DNA of 64,000 nt, from NCBI GenBank assembly GCA_032622095.1, contig CP136068.1, positions 137,215,989 to 137,279,988 on the forward strand, written 5' to 3'. Below, one piece after another: positions 9,797 through 19,485 of the stretch. The DNA is from Siphonodentalium dalli (taxonomy: Eukaryota > Mollusca > Scaphopoda > Gadilida > Siphonodentaliidae). The position numbers and the translations under genes are program-made. How positions within the stretch are numbered: the stretch's first letter is position 1; each line of letters begins with the position of its first letter. The notes below the pieces were generated by a model. That model searched no databases. It saw nothing but the letters and a program-made list of their open reading frames with translations, and was not told the origin of the DNA.

Positions 9797-12700
9797 CACC
9801 CATTAATATGACTCTTTCTGCTCTTGTGTTGTCTGTTGCTTTGATTACCTTACATCACCTCTAAATGAATAATAGATCGTTCCAATGTATACTGTTATAA
9901 CTCAATGGCAGAACCAATTCAGTATATGAATGGGTAACTCATCTTGTGTGTCAGATACGGCATCGAGAGCTGTGCCATTGAGAATTCTAAGCTACTGGTG
10001 CTTTTGTGAAGAAGCAAACTGGTACTTTTGCTTGGAATTCTAACGAACCGATAGTCTGCTCAAGAGATCGATGGGTATTATGTCGTGAGTTGCTTGAATG
10101 CATACCCAAGCACCATGAATGCAAACATGAGTGACACTGCAACAAATAAATTTCCTCTACTCTTTAGAATCTCGGATTACATTGTTCAGATAATCGCTGG
10201 TTATGGCCGTTGGGTCTCGGTTGTCACTCGTCGTCCTCACCTATCCACAATCTACTGAAGACACGGATGTTAATTTGATTGCGTTCCACGGAATATGGAT
10301 GCAGGTTGGTTTGACTTTTTTGTGTGGGACCGATATACAGTATGAAAACAAGTTAGGGTCGCTTGCGCGCGACATTAAATCACGTGATTTCAACAAACAA
10401 ACATCCTCCATTCAACGCGAAAGCATGTAGTGGTATAAATTTATTTTTGAATTTCAATATAATTCAGGATATTTCAATTACATCTGTGTTGGGACATTGA
10501 CAGTCAATGCGGCTGAGGTCAATATTGAGACTCGTCCATACGTATAGACGCACTGTCTTGTGTAAGCTATCATTGACAACCAGAGCATTTTATTTCTACG
10601 TTATACTGTCGTGTTAGCAGAGAGCACAGTAATCCATATCGAGTGAAGACTAGAATGTGTTAGATAATAAATAACTGACATCAGTATACAAATAAACGAC
10701 AAACAGACGTCACGTCAAGAATACGATATAAAACATTAACTTGAACTTATTCTTAGCCAATTTCAAATTAAATGCGATTCAAGTTTTAAGGTATATATGA
10801 ATAAATAAATTATTTTGTATTAGAAAAGAAACAGCTGCTTTATAATGTTTGAATATTTTCAAAAAATGCAAAACATTTTCAACAAGAATTTCTCTGGATT
10901 TATTCAACAATTTTTTTTTATTTTCACTAACCTCATCTTCATTGTATACATATTCCGAACACTTATTAAGAGTCGACGAAAACAATGGATCTTAATACAT
11001 TTGAGAGATATGAAATATAATTGTTTTAGGTACCAACGACTGCCATAATAATTAATAATTTCAAGCAAAATTATCAAATTTGAAAGTAAATTGAAATAAT
11101 ACAGTTATCACTGGCAGGGTTACACGGCGTTCTGAAGTAATAAAACCTGTACAAGGCTTTGATATGGTTTTATCTCGGTTAAATATTGGGACGGGCGTGG
11201 CTAGAGTGTGTTCGTTTGTAATCAAATACTTTTTGAATACATCCAATTACTTTGAGTTGAATTAATGAAGAGATTCATATTATATTTTGACATAGTATGT
11301 TTGATATAAAAAAAGGCACAACATGTAGTAAATCTCAAAATTAAACTAACATATATGTATGGGCCAGATTTGATCAAAAAGAGAACGCAAGTCTATTTAT
11401 TATGTATTTGATAAAAGTTGTAAATCTTCAGCAGAATTAGGGAAGTTCTGGTATCATTTGTGTGGACATAGACCAACGGCATTCTCAAATGTCATGACAC
11501 AATACACAACCTCAATATTTGTTGAAGTGCTACAATTCAGAGGCTATTTTCAGAAAACTTTAATTGAAGTATCTGCCCTAATCTCGTTCGTCTCTGTGTC
11601 AGTTCATTTGACTTTAGTTCTATCTAATTGAACTCCACCTGATTGGTTTTCATGCCATAGTTATATATGCACCCGTTTGTTCGCTGGTAATGAATACAAG
11701 TACTGAGAAATAACCTATGTAACGATTCTCACACAAAAATCATAGCCCAACAATGCTCTACCATAATCCCAGTCAGCTTAATGTGTCATTGTTCAGGTAT
11801 CCAGACTGAAACAACTATGTTTTAAAGATGGCATTTCAAATAAAACAACTTAAAGTATTTTATGGATGAAACAATTTATGAATGTGTTCGTTGGTTGCAT
11901 TGGCATCAGCAATGCAACCTAGATCAAGCCATTAGTCCCATTCAAATATATACTATAGTAAGAAATATTTTATTTCAACTGTCTACAAAAATAATCTCGA
12001 ATGCTTTGGCAAAATGTAATCAAAAGTAATTGAAAATACAATCCACTGAATTCTCAAAGTATTTGATTACAAATACAATATTTTGGCTGCTATGATTCTT
12101 GATTACAAATACTTTAAAATTAGTAATAATTACAAATACAATACAAATGAAGAAATGAAGATAACCCCATCGTTGAACGCAACACCCCATCTAATGGTAA
12201 TTTCAGTCAAGCATGGCATTTCCATCTGTTGAATTTTGTTTATCAAAGTGGGGGGGGGGGTAGACACCCACACAATCTGACGATGAGCATTTACTCACTC
12301 ATACGTATTTTGGAACAAAGGTACAATCGATGTGATTGGACAACACGTCCTCATGCAAATACATGTATGTTCATATTGGACCTAAATATCCACATACGTT
12401 TGGCTTAAACCAATACGAATATTACTATACAAATTGGGAGTGGAATTGGAGGACAACTGTGATCCACTTATGCATAAGCTCCTCTCCGAAAAATTCACAA
12501 AGGTTCATGCTGGACGCATTTGATTATGAAATAAGCCCATAGTGGTCTCATATCCATTATTTCGTAAACTGGCGCGGGCCACAGTGAAAACAAATACAGA
12601 GTGCACAACTGAGTTGGTTTATTCGTGTTATTTTCAACCCGCAATGGACGTATACTCAGTCAATATGAGTCCACAATGGCACTATGATGGCGTTCATTTC

Positions 12701-12997
12701 ACTTCTGTATGGACTCAAAATGAGGCGATCCTAAGCCCAGTATGCACCTAAACCGGATGTATGCTGGTCGCGCATTGCATCAAAGATACATAGAGGGTAT
12801 TAATTGATTTTCCAACCTATTATGATAATCGGATTATCGGAATGATCATCAGTGAAATGCATTTACTTTTCACGACTTTGTACCACTCCGACGTAGTGCC
12901 TTCTCCAGCAAGGTTAGTGGATTGTGTCTTTGCAACATCGAAATTAATACTGGGAACAAATTTGGATATAAAATAGGCACGCAAGCACCTCCTTGAG
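9797..12997. other. Unit A intergenic DNA upstream of the GPCR pseudogene
   Basis: No gene is supported. The block is partly matched by unit B (about 30180-30865 and 31725-32010) and unit C (about 37330-40227). Unit B lacks the equivalent of about 10690-12755. It contains a G tract near 12249 and a run of small, copy-specific ORFs. The TTAA at 11779-11782 (context CAGCTTAATGTGTC) is the empty site for the MITE present in unit C at 38524. Confidence 0.6.
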
Positions 12998-14164
12998 ATG
13001 ATGGCGAATGATTCATACAACTTCGAACCAGAATCGCCTGTTGTGATTATTGCAATGCCAACGCTTGGAACTATCATAACGTTAACGAATGGTGGTGTTC
13101 TCGCAATTCTGCTCACGGACCGAGAACTGAGGCGAGAAATGTACAGTGCTGTTCTTCTTAGTCTCAGCGTATGCGACCTTTTTGTCGGATTGTCGTTATT
13201 GTTCTATTCTTTGGCGTCGCACATCAGCATGCTGAGAAACTTGGTATCGTGCGTGAGTTCGCTCTTCTTTCTTATCTAGACATTGCTACCCTTGTGTGTT
13301 ACGTACACTTGATTCGAACATTAACCCTTAACCCAACAGAACGGCCCTGTGCCAATGCATTCTCTTATATATGCGAGTCGACCATATGTCGCCTCGCATA
13401 TATAAGAGAATGCATTGGGTTAAAAAATATTAAAAATGATAAAATTGTCAAAAAATGTAGATAAATATTATAAAAATTGTTAAAAAATGTAAGAATTTTT
13501 TTTTAAATTGTCAAAGAATGTAAGGAAAAATGGTAAAAAGTGTTAAACAAATATTTTTTTAGGCCAATGCATTCTCTTATATATGCGAGGCGACTCGCAT
13601 ATATAAGAGAATGCATTGGCACAGGGCATAGCTGTAACCATCAGAATGTGGTCAATGAAACGGTTCCAATGGTATTCATATTTGTATGGTGTTATTGAGA
13701 CAGACGGAAGATATTTTAGGTTGTTGAAGCTTTATTTGGAGGTTTTTGGCCGTTTTGTTGGGTAAAGGGTTAAGAAGAAACATTTCGCCACAAGCAGCTT
13801 CATCTAGTGTTCCGGGGCCAGCTATTTTAAGTGGAAGCAATAGAGGAGCGAACACAATAACTATGTCAAATCTAAATCCATCTAACCATAGCGTAATGGG
13901 CAAACGGGAACAAGACGCGAACAAGTTGGAGAAACGGTGAAGACCCTTGGAGTAATCATTGGAGTGATGACTCTTCTAGTTGTTCCGACCTCTCTGTCAT
14001 TTTTAATCGAGGGGATGGTAACATCAGTGAGCTTACCGCTGTCTCTCCGCACATCTATGGCTGTTGTAACGTGCCTGAATTCGTTCGTGAACCCATTTGT
14101 GTACCCGTTTACGATGAAAAAGTTCCAGGCTGCTCTGAGGCGGCGTTTCAAGTTCGGACATTAA
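12998..14164 (+). pseudogene. Rhodopsin-like GPCR pseudogene (unit A paralogue)
   Basis: This is a paralogue of the intact receptor at 32011-33066. The first ~93 codons (12998-13277) are intact and cover the N-terminus, TM1, TM2 and the start of TM3 up to the conserved Cys. Then ~275 bp are missing (B positions 32291-32567 are replaced by about 3 bp), removing the rest of TM3, TM4, ECL2 and part of TM5. The deletion also creates an in-frame stop. A double-hairpin MITE sits inside the remaining TM5/ICL3 region (13325-13769). A second deletion of roughly 60 bp in the ICL3 region, near 13892, shifts the frame. TM6, TM7 with NPFVY, and the C-terminus are recognisable from 13937 to 14164. It cannot encode a seven-helix receptor. 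Confidence 0.93.
13325..13769 (+). mobile_element. Double-hairpin piggyBac-like MITE, copy 1 (in GPCR pseudogene)
   Basis: This 445-bp element starts CCCTTAACCCAACAGAA and ends TGTTGGGTAAAGGG, with TTAA on both sides (13321-13324, 13770-13773). Two internal palindromes built on CCAATGCATTCTCTTATATA occur; the second has lost ~10 bp of its loop region. The intact receptor reads CATTACGAAG at this place, so the insertion is specific to the unit A copy. TTAA target sites with CCC...GGG ends are the established hallmark of piggyBac-type transposition. There is no ORF, so it is non-autonomous. Confidence 0.88.
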
Positions 14165-14362
14165 GGTGGCGTAGATATAGCTTTTTCAGCATCTGTTGTC
14201 ATAAAAATGTTTTCAACTACGAAAGCGTCCATAAACAAAGCTACGTCTTCAAACAATAGGATTTGCTGAAAATCTAGGTTACTTGTTTAGTGAACTAATA
14301 TGTAAAAAAAACGATACCTCCCGGTAAGATAAAAATAAATTTTCTAAACAAAATGAATCTAC

Positions 14363-14541
14363 TTTGAGATTGTGATTATTAGATATACAGTATAGAAACA
14401 GTCTATAGATTGACAAAGGTGAAACAGACTATAGCGTGGTGCAATGAGAAAGAACAACCAAGATGGCCGTTGAAGGTGAAAGGAAAATAGTGTTTCCAGG
14501 TTCATCCATAAGTATTTGATAACCAATCTACCCAAGTTTCA
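14363..14541 (+). repeat. copia 5' LTR
   Basis: It begins TTTGAGATTGTGATTATT; the canonical TG has mutated to TT compared with the LTR at 601. It ends CCCAAGTTTCA. The boundary is set by the TSD TCTAC to the left and the primer-binding site to the right. It has a 3-bp deletion (TTG) compared with the 3' LTR in the motif CCAGG(TTG)TTCATCC. Confidence 0.9.
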
Positions 14542-14553
14542 TGGTAGCAGAGC
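14542..14553 (+). promoter_or_regulatory. Primer-binding site, initiator tRNA-Met type
   Basis: TGGTAGCAGAGC lies immediately after the 5' LTR. The first 11 bases are complementary to the 3' end of metazoan initiator tRNA-Met, the usual primer for minus-strand synthesis in many copia elements. Confidence 0.85.
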
Positions 14554-14563
14554 GAGTGGCATT

Positions 14564-15271
14564 ATGGCTACTAACTACAAAGTTCCACCTGTATTTGATA
14601 AAAATAAATCATATGAACAATGGACCAAAGAATTAGAAATTTGGAGGCTTGTGACTGAATTAGATTCAAAAAAGCAAGCTTTGGCAGTGACACTTTCATT
14701 GACTGGTCGTGCGAAGGAAGCAGCCCTCAATATTGCTGCTGCTGACCTTAGCAAGGAGACATGTTTAGCCACTCTTCTAAATACACCGAATTATGTATTC
14801 AGAAAAGACAAGATTGACTCTGCCTACGAGTGCTACAAAAAGTGTGATAGCTATCGTCGGGAAGACAACATTCCTATATCAGAGTTCATTGCAGGATTCG
14901 AAGGCCTCTATGTGAAATCAAAGAAGTATGAAATGACACTGCCTGATGCAGTTCTTGCATTTAAACTGTTGGACAGTGCAAATTTGTCTCAGCAAGAAAG
15001 ACAACTGACGTTAACTGCATGTTCTGAACTTACTTTTAAAAGTATGAAGTCTGCTCTGAAAAGAATATTTGGAACTTCGGACAGTGATATTTCACATGGA
15101 ATACACATTAAGGAAGAAGTATTTACAGCAAGCAGTGATCGTAGACCACAATTTCGATACAACAAGTATGCTGGGGATCAGAAAGTGAACACTGGACACT
15201 CTACTCGTGACATTCCGGGAACTAATCCACTAGATGCGAGAGGTAGACTGGATAAAAGACTGTCCTCATAG
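14564..15271 (+). pseudogene. copia gag (frame broken at zinc knuckle)
   Basis: This is the capsid-type gag region. I chose the ATG at 14564 (MATNYKVPPVF...) because it is the first start after the primer-binding site; the open frame upstream runs into the LTR. The core contains YEQWTKELEIWRLVTEL and the LSLTGRAKEAAL block, typical of copia gag. The C-terminus should carry a CCHC zinc knuckle but instead reads NPLDARGRLDKRLSS and stops. The residues WIKDCPHR, the distal part of a knuckle, lie in the next frame at 15246. The simplest explanation is a deletion that removed the proximal Cys/Cys/His of the knuckle and shifted the frame. That is inferred, since no intact copy of this part is in the window. 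Confidence 0.8.
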
Positions 15272-15890
15272 GACAGAATCTGTACATGAAGTACAAAACA
15301 CTCTGAAAAATGAGGAACCGTCAACTAATGTGTGCAACATAACATTAATCACAAAAGAAGAGGAGTTTGATATTTTTCTGACGGAAGGACTTGGCTCAGC
15401 TATATTAGACACTGTGTGTACTCGTACTGTTTGCGGTACAGATTGGTTGAAATACTATGTTTCTAACAAACTAAAAACTGATGAAAAACAAATCAAGAGT
15501 TTTCCTAGTCATCGTGTGTTCCGGTTTGGAGACGGAAAGAAAGTTTTCTCATATAAGCGAGTAATATTCCCAGCTTGTATTAATGGCACTGAATGCAACA
15601 TCGATACAGAAGTTGTTGACGTGAAATTACCTCTTCTGTTGAGTAAGACCTCATTGAAACGAGCTGATACCAAACTGGATCTAAAAAATGATGCAGTGAC
15701 GATGTTTGGTAAAAGTATGCCACTTGAGTTTACCTCCAGTGGGCATTACTGCATCAACCTCATGGACAAGGTAAATACTTATCATGATAGTTTAACTTCC
15801 GAACATGTGTTTATTAATTTTGCCTTGTTTTCTGATGAGGAAAAGAGAAAGACTTTGACGAAACTTCACAAACAATTTGCGCATTATTAA
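15234..15890 (+). pseudogene. copia protease and start of integrase (frame-shifted segment)
   Basis: The segment starts inside the damaged zinc knuckle (WIKDCPHR) and continues through the aspartic protease. The active-site block reads ILDTVCTRTVCG; the catalytic Asp is present, but the position after Thr is Val, where retroviral-type proteases usually have Ala, Gly or Ser. The C-terminal end LHKQFAHY carries the two His of the integrase HHCC zinc domain. It then stops at 15888-15890 because of a frameshift. Translation of the integrase resumes in another frame immediately downstream. The ATG at 15234 is only an accidental in-frame start. Confidence 0.78.
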
Positions 15891-16819
15891 CAAGTTTACT
15901 CAGGAAAGGTGATGAATCACTGGATTTATCCCTTATCGAACCTATTCTCAAAGATATAATTTCTCGTTGTGAAACTTGCTGCAAGTACAAACAAACTCCT
16001 CCTCGTCCAGCAGTAAGTTTACCTTTAGCTTCAAGATTCAATGAAACTGTAGCTGTAGATTTACATCAACTTGAGAACAATCTCTGGTATCTACATATTA
16101 TTGACTTATTCACAAAATTTAGTGCTGCCTGCTTGATGGAATGTAAATCTCCGTCGCTATTTGTTGATAAGTTTATGCAACACTGGATAGCCATTCATGG
16201 TGCTCCGGCTAAACTTTTTAGTGATTTAGGCGGAGAATTCAATAATGCTGTTGTACATGACATGGCTGGGAATTTCAATATTGAAATCAAAACTACTGCA
16301 GGATTTAGCCCGTTTAGCAATGTAATTTGTGAACGCCATAACAAATATCTTACAGAGTTACTCACCAAAGTGAAATGCGACACGAAAAGCAAATGGCAAA
16401 CTGCTTTGAGCTGGGCACTCATGGCAAAAAATGCCCTTTCAAACATTCAAGGATTCAGCCCATTTCAACTTGTTTATGGAATAAACCCAAATTTACCATC
16501 AACTCTGATTGACAAACCTCCAGCATTGGAAGGTTCAACTGCAAGTTCTGTGATTGGTGAGCATATTGTGTCTCTTCAAACTGCGCGTCGAAAATATATG
16601 CAAATTCGGCGTGCCTTAAGAAAACAAACCCGTACATTTAACTATAATGAACATTATGTTACAGGAGACACAGTCTATTACAAACGGCCCAACATCGACG
16701 AATGGAAAGGACCTGGTATAGTGATTGGACAGGACAGGGCGGTTGTTTTTGTCAGGCATGGTGGATTACTGGTGAGAGTGCATGAAAGTAGATTGAAGAA
16801 AGAAACTTTTTTTAGATAA
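15890..16819 (+). pseudogene. copia integrase (HHCC second half plus DD35E core)
   Basis: The open frame resumes at about 15890. C-x2-C of the zinc domain is in SRCETCCKYK. The catalytic core follows: first Asp in VAVDLHQL, second Asp in LFSDLGGEFNN, and Glu in NVICERHN. Exactly 35 residues separate the second Asp and the Glu, as in DD35E integrases. The C-terminal domain includes SPFQLVYGINPN and the GPGIVIGQD fold block. The frame ends at TAA 16817-16819 after ETFFR. The run of seven T at 16807-16813 shifts the downstream RT region into another frame. The His half of the zinc domain sits in the previous frame. Confidence 0.88.
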
Positions 16820-18728
16820 TTCAGACATTTCTTCAAACACAACATGTATAAAGAAACCTGTTGTATCTCCTCTGAATGACAAATTTGATCAGTTTGATGG
16901 CTCAGACATTCCTAATTCTCCAATTGATGTCAACTATTCAGAGATGGAATCAGAAACCAGCCAGGTTTCAACAAATTTCTCATCTGTACATCCTGATTCT
17001 GTACATAAACTTAGATCTGGACAAATAGTTTCATACACAAATGTTGATACTGGTGAAAAAGTCGAAGCCAAAATTCTTGGTCGTGCTGGAAAATCTACTG
17101 GAAGAAACAAAAATTGGTTCAACATAGAAATTGTTCAACCATCTGCATTGGAATCCTCACATATAACGATTGACTTAGGGAAAGTGCATAACCTGTTAGA
17201 ATCTTCTGGAAATCCTACAGAAAATGATATTAATTCTGGCATTGGTAGTGTGTCTGATGATTATTGCCTCATTACATGTGACATCTTTGACGAGGCTAAA
17301 TCTACAGAGCTAAAAAACTGGATTGAGAACAGTGTATATGAACGTGTTCCTGATACCAATCAGAAATGTGTGTCCACCCGATGGGTATGTACTTTTAAAG
17401 AAATTGATGAAGCAAGACTTGTCGCTCGAGGATTCGAGGAAATTGATAAGGACTCTCTGATAAAAGATTCTCCAACATGTTCAAGTGATTCCCTACGTTT
17501 AATACTTTCTATTTTTGCACAAAAACATTGGCAACCAGCATCAGTAGACATTAAAGCCGCATTGTTACAAGGATCAGACATCATACGAGATGTTTATATT
17601 CGACCACCTTCTGAGGCCAGTGAAAAACATGTAGTATGGCGTCTACTCAAATGTGTTTATGGACTGACAGATGCATCATATCATTGGTACATTAAAGTAA
17701 ATGAAGTTCTTACAAGTTGTGGGGCAACACGTTCTGTTATTGATCCAGCTGTTTATTACTTTAGAAACAAACAAGGGTTTCAAGGAATTATGGCTTGTCA
17801 TGTTGATGATTTTTTGTGGGGAGGATCCAAAGAATTTGAATCTCAAGTAATCGACAAAATTCGTGCAGCATTCAGTATCGGATGCGAGTCAAATACTTGT
17901 TTCAAATACATAGGACTTAACTTTAAATGTTCACCAACTGCATTGAAATTCTCTCAGAAAGATTACATTAACAATCTTTCTACTATAGAACTACCTAAAT
18001 CCAGATTTGTTGAACCTGATTCAGCTCTAACAGACAGTGAATTGGATCTTGTGCGGTCAAAAATTGGTCAAATTATGTGGGTAGCTAATCAAACTCGTCT
18101 AGACGTTTCAATCGAAGCTAGTATTCTGGCTAGTGAATTCAAGAAATCCACAGTTAAAACATTTTTACACATGAATAAAATTATAAAGAAAATTAAATCA
18201 GAAAATGTCTGTCTAACGTATAAACATCTTGGTTCTGAAGATTCACTACATCTTGGTGTATATAGTGATGCCTCATTGGGAAATTTGGACGATTGTGGTT
18301 CTCAAGGAGGTTATTTCATTGTTTTATCGGGTGAAAATGGATATTTCGCGACAATTTCATGGAAGTCCAAGAGAGTCCGTCGTGTGGTGCGTAGTACACT
18401 TGCTAGTGAAACATTAGCATTGAACGAGGTTATTGATGCTGCAATTTCTCTCAGCGTGTTATATGAAGAACTGTTCTCATACAAATTACCCATAAAATGC
18501 TTCACGGACAACCAGTCACTTATTGACGCAATTCATTCAGAAAAATCTGTGAATGAAAAGAGACTGCGAATAGAAATAGCGGTCATCAAAGAACTGATTG
18601 CATCTAATAAGATATCTTCAGTGACATGGATCGAGACCAAGCAACAACCAGCAGATTGTCTCACAAAACATGGTGCGTCTAGCCTGTTCATTCTCAGAGC
18701 ACTGGAGGCTAACAAGATGAATGTATAA
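16812..18728 (+). CDS. copia reverse transcriptase-RNase H region (open frame, unit 1 of tandem pair)
   Basis: The frame is continuous from the T7 run at 16807-16813 to TAA 18726-18728. The first in-frame ATG is at 16944, giving 594 residues. RT signatures are in order: STRWVCTFKEIDEARLVARGF, KDSPTCSSDSLRL, SVDIKAALLQG (catalytic Asp), KCVYGLTDASYHWY, and the CHVDDFLWGG box, the copia form of Y/FxDD with both Asp present. RNase H follows: YSDASLGN, SKRVRRVVRSTLASETLA, and FTDNQSLIDA. The domain is intact but detached by the upstream frameshift. In a functional element it would be the C-terminal part of a Gag-Pol polyprotein made in cytoplasmic particles. A near-identical second copy lies at 19486-21402. 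Confidence 0.92.
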   Translation, partial: LDNSDISSNTTCIKKPVVSPLNDKFDQFDGSDIPNSPIDVNYSEMESETSQVSTNFSSVHPDSVHKLRSGQIVSYTNVDTGEKVEAKILGRAGKSTGRNKNWFNIEIVQPSALESSHITIDLGKVHNLLESSGNPTENDINSGIGSVSDDYCLITCDIFDEAKSTELKNWIENSVYERVPDTNQKCVSTRWVCTFKEIDEARLVARGFEEIDKDSLIKDSPTCSSDSLRLILSIFAQKHWQPASVDIKAALLQGSDIIRDVYIRPPSEASEKHVVWRLLKCVYGLTDASYHWYIKVNEVLTSCGATRSVIDPAVYYFRNKQGFQGIMACHVDDFLWGGSKEFESQVIDKIRAAFSIGCESNTCFKYIGLNFKCSPTALKFSQKDYINNLSTIELPKSRFVEPDSALTDSELDLVRSKIGQIMWVANQTRLDVSIEASILASEFKKSTVKTFLHMNKIIKKIKSENVCLTYKHLGSEDSLHLGVYSDASLGNLDDCGSQGGYFIVLSGENGYFATISWKSKRVRRVVRSTLASETLALNEVIDAAISLSVLYEELFSYKLPIKCFTDNQSLIDAIHSEKSVNEKRLRIEIAVIKELIASNKISSVTWIETKQQPADCLTKHGASSLFILRALEANKMNV

Positions 18729-18775
18729 TACAGTCAACAAATGTGTATAACGTTTGTACAGTATATATCTATGTT

Positions 18776-18789
18776 AAAAGAAGGGGAGA
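18776..18789 (+). promoter_or_regulatory. copia polypurine tract
   Basis: AAAAGAAGGGGAGA lies directly in front of the 3' LTR. It is the expected plus-strand primer site. The same tract is at 586-599 and 21450-21463. Confidence 0.85.
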
Positions 18790-18790
18790 T

Positions 18791-18964
18791 TGTGATTATT
18801 AGATATACAGTATAGAAACAGTCTATAGATTGACAAATGTGAAACAGACTATAGTCTGGTGCAAGGAGAAAGAACAACCAAGATGGCCGTTGAAGGTGAA
18901 AGGAAAATAGTGTTTCCAGGTTGTTCATCCATAAGTATTTGATAACCAATCTACCCAAGTTTCA
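18791..18964 (+). repeat. copia 3' LTR, 5' end shortened by 8 bp
   Basis: This 174-bp LTR starts directly at TGTGATTATTAG. Compared with the LTR at 601 it has lost one unit of the tandem pair GAGATTGT/GAGATTGT that spans the LTR start. It ends CCCAAGTTTCA, followed by the TSD TCTAC. Confidence 0.88.
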
Positions 18965-19485
18965 TCTACGTGAACGAATAAAACTGTGTACATAACAATG
19001 TCGACATCATGATTGAACATGCGACGTGAACATGTTGGAGAAACTGAAGACTCCTGGAATAACCACGTGAGTGATGAATCTTATAGAACCAAACCGCTCT
19101 GAGGTCACACTTCAAATGCGGAATAGAAAACTAAATAAGCCTTTGTAAAGTGTTCATGGGATTATGATACTATGAACTTACTATATAAGACAACTTGTTC
19201 TTATCGAGTACTGATCCGGCAACAACACGTTTATACGCATAACGCGTAATTGCGCAAATATATACCTACACTATTAAAATGTCCACGGCAGTAGAGGGAT
19301 TCATTTAACGGACCATCGGTCAGTGTTATCAGTCTAAGGATTGTGGGACTTTATTTCCCGGCCCAACATCGACGAATGGAAAGGACCTGGTATAGTGATT
19401 GGACAGGACAGGGCAGTTGTTTTTGTCAGGCATGGTGGATTACTGGTGAGAGTGCATGAAAGTAGATTGAAGAAAGAAACTTTTT

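Larger units (their letters stand above)
14363..18964 (+). mobile_element. Ty1/copia LTR retrotransposon, near full length, GalEa-like
   Basis: The 4.6-kb element has LTRs of 179 and 174 bp, an initiator-Met tRNA-type primer site, gag, protease, integrase, RT and RNase H in copia order (integrase before RT), and a polypurine tract. The TSD is TCTAC (14358-14362 and 18965-18969), confirmed by the uninterrupted site at about 33280 in the paralogous unit boundary. Short LTRs and the tRNA-Met site fit the GalEa-type copia elements of aquatic invertebrates, though clade placement is inferred. The coding region is broken at three places: the zinc-knuckle region (~15240), the integrase N-terminus (~15888) and a T7 run (16807-16813). 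It is therefore not autonomous. The LTRs differ by only a few substitutions and small indels, so it is young. Confidence 0.93.

Noticed and set aside
12336-12751. Two adjoining short frames also present in unit C (39832-40226)
   Set aside because: The copies are recent duplicates, so open frames are expected by descent. The frames lack plausible starts and any known domain.
13321-13464. Small frames inside the MITEs, for example those reading LCQCILLYMR
   Set aside because: They arise from the hairpin sequence and recur in every MITE copy regardless of context.
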